DNA of 64,000 nucleotides from an uncultured Lachnospiraceae bacterium (lineage in GTDB: Bacteria > Bacillota > Clostridia > Lachnospirales > Lachnospiraceae), in contig CAKNHF010000003.1 of the NCBI GenBank assembly GCA_930972465.1, positions 87,217-151,216 of the forward strand, written 5' to 3'. How positions within the stretch are numbered: the first letter of the stretch is position 1; each line of letters starts with the position of its first letter. The translations under genes were made by a program, and so were the position numbers. This document shows, piece after piece, positions 63,496 through 64,000 of this stretch. The notes under the pieces are model-generated. The model did not search any database. It was not told where the DNA came from and saw only the letters and a list, made by a program, of their open reading frames with translations.

Positions 63496-63823
63496 CAAGT
63501 TTAATAAACTAAAGTATTAAACTGACAAAGGCTGTGAACAAGACTCCGGTCTTCAGAAACTGACAGGAAGTTGGCGTCACCGACTGAGAGCGCCGGACAG
63601 TGGAGGAGGCTGCGGGAACACTTGGGAGCTGACCGTCTGAACTTAAGTAGGGCGGTACGTGTAGCATACGTTACATGCAGAGAGTGGAACCCTGAAAGTA
63701 CAAGCGGCATCTGCCGTATATGGAAAAACAGATTTTCCGAGGGGTTCAATGCGGGTGGTACCGCGGATATTATCTTGATAATTTCCGTCCCGGGATACTT
63801 ATGTATCCCGGGATTTTTCGCGT
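63496..63823 (+). promoter_or_regulatory. T-box riboswitch, leucine type
   Basis: The leader has the parts of a T-box: a stem I region (to about 63660), the specifier region CTGAACTTAAGTAGG (63639-63653 area), the GTGGAACC element (63684-63691), and the T-box core GGTGGTACCGCGG at about 63754-63766. A terminator follows (63788-63798 with 63803-63813, then TTTTT). The specifier reads CTT or TTA depending on register, both leucine; the T in TGGT expects an A discriminator base, as in tRNA-Leu. The controlled gene, probably a leucyl-tRNA synthetase or a leucine biosynthesis gene, lies outside the window. Confidence 0.85.
63788..63818 (+). terminator. Terminator of the T-box leader
   Basis: TCCCGGGATAC (63788-63798) pairs with GTATCCCGGGA (63803-63813) over a 4-base loop, followed by TTTTT. 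Confidence 0.9.
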
Positions 63824-63839
63824 TGGCACTAAGCCGTGC

Positions 63840-63896
63840 GTTTTCCCGGAGAGCCTTATGAAAAATTCATTTTTCAATAAGGCTTCCCGGGAAAAC
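63840..63896. repeat. Long imperfect palindrome behind the T-box
   Basis: GTTTTCCCGG (63840-63849) pairs with CCGGGAAAAC (63887-63896), and the inner arms GCCTTAT and GAAAAAT pair with ATAAGGC-type and ATTTTTC bases, giving about 25 pairs with small bulges. It has no open frame and looks like a palindromic intergenic repeat. Confidence 0.65.
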
Positions 63897-63901
63897 ATAG
63901 G

Positions 63902-64000
63902 GCGTGAGCCCGCGACCGAGATGAAGCGAAGCGGAATCGAGGGTTGCAGCACGGCGGACGGAAGAAGCGTGAGCCCGCGACCGAGATGAAGCGAAGCGGA
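63902..64000. repeat. Start of a 65-bp tandem repeat array
   Basis: A 34-base unit beginning GCGTGAGCCCGCGACC starts at 63902 and again at 63967 and is identical as far as the window goes. The 31 bases between contain GGGTTGCAGCACGG. The array continues beyond the window. Confidence 0.75.

Noticed and set aside
63902-64000. CRISPR array at the end of the window
   Set aside because: Only two units with a 65-bp period and a 31-base middle part are seen, the unit has no terminal dyad, and no cas gene is near. Spacer identity cannot be judged from one gap, but the unit is full of short internal repeats unlike CRISPR repeats.

Overview
The window looks like a chromosome segment of a spore-forming gut clostridium, most probably a member of Lachnospiraceae. 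The basis is a Firmicutes-type AddAB nuclease, an alpha/beta-type spore protein, a T-box leader, an FtsEX-M23 peptidase unit, a PrsA/SurA-like lipoprotein and strong AGGAGG-type ribosome sites. No rRNA, tRNA, CRISPR array or complete mobile element was seen.

Layout. 1-4207: a BMP-type nucleoside ABC importer (binding protein cut by the window edge, ATPase, two permeases). 4303-4908 (minus): a small alarmone synthetase. 5109-6205: a Crp/Fnr regulator followed by thioredoxin, whose promoter carries a Crp-like palindrome. 6321-7535: an AraC regulator. 7545-7846: a 13-bp inverted repeat and a structured RNA ending in a terminator-like hairpin. 7847-31212: four giant secreted glycan-degrading proteins in one direction. 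31312-32887: two lipoproteins. 32935-40864: an exopolysaccharide cluster (initiating sugar transferase, GT2, flippase, TupA-like ATP-grasp, acyltransferase, polymerase, CpsC, CpsD). 40974-42455 (minus): an Lsa/CplR-like ABC-F resistance protein with an attenuator leader. 43040-47455: a fifth giant secreted beta-helix protein with the same tail. 47513-48480: relics of a type I restriction subunit and a BRO-type gene. 48548-55898: addB, addA and a DUF1294 gene. 56026-57714: PadR, PspC, a spore protein and a TagA/CpsF-like glycosyltransferase. 57921-59012: a CdaR/PucR-type regulator. 59203-63452: ftsE, ftsX, an M23 coiled-coil peptidase and an S41 protease. 63461-64000: a leucine-type T-box followed by a long palindrome and the start of a 65-bp tandem repeat.

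How the genes work together. The five giant proteins carry a GH30 domain of the beta-1,6-galactanase type, a GH43 domain of the exo-beta-1,3-galactanase type, several other GH43 domains of arabinofuranosidase type and two right-handed beta-helix domains. This is the activity set expected for type II arabinogalactan (plant arabinogalactan-protein glycan). All five end in three Ig-like repeats and carry no LPXTG, SLH or C-terminal membrane anchor. The AraC protein and the structured RNA lie directly upstream and are the obvious candidates for local control. I infer that the Ig tail keeps the enzymes near the cell, perhaps through wall or capsule glycan made by the neighbouring exopolysaccharide cluster; the sequence does not prove it.

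The most noteworthy signals are the shared Ig tail with an unusual cysteine pattern, an unassigned four-copy module in two of the enzymes, a 348-bp stretch identical between two enzyme genes, the structured RNA before the GH30 gene, the competing hairpins in the ABC-F leader, the Crp-like site before trxA, and the palindrome and repeats behind the T-box.
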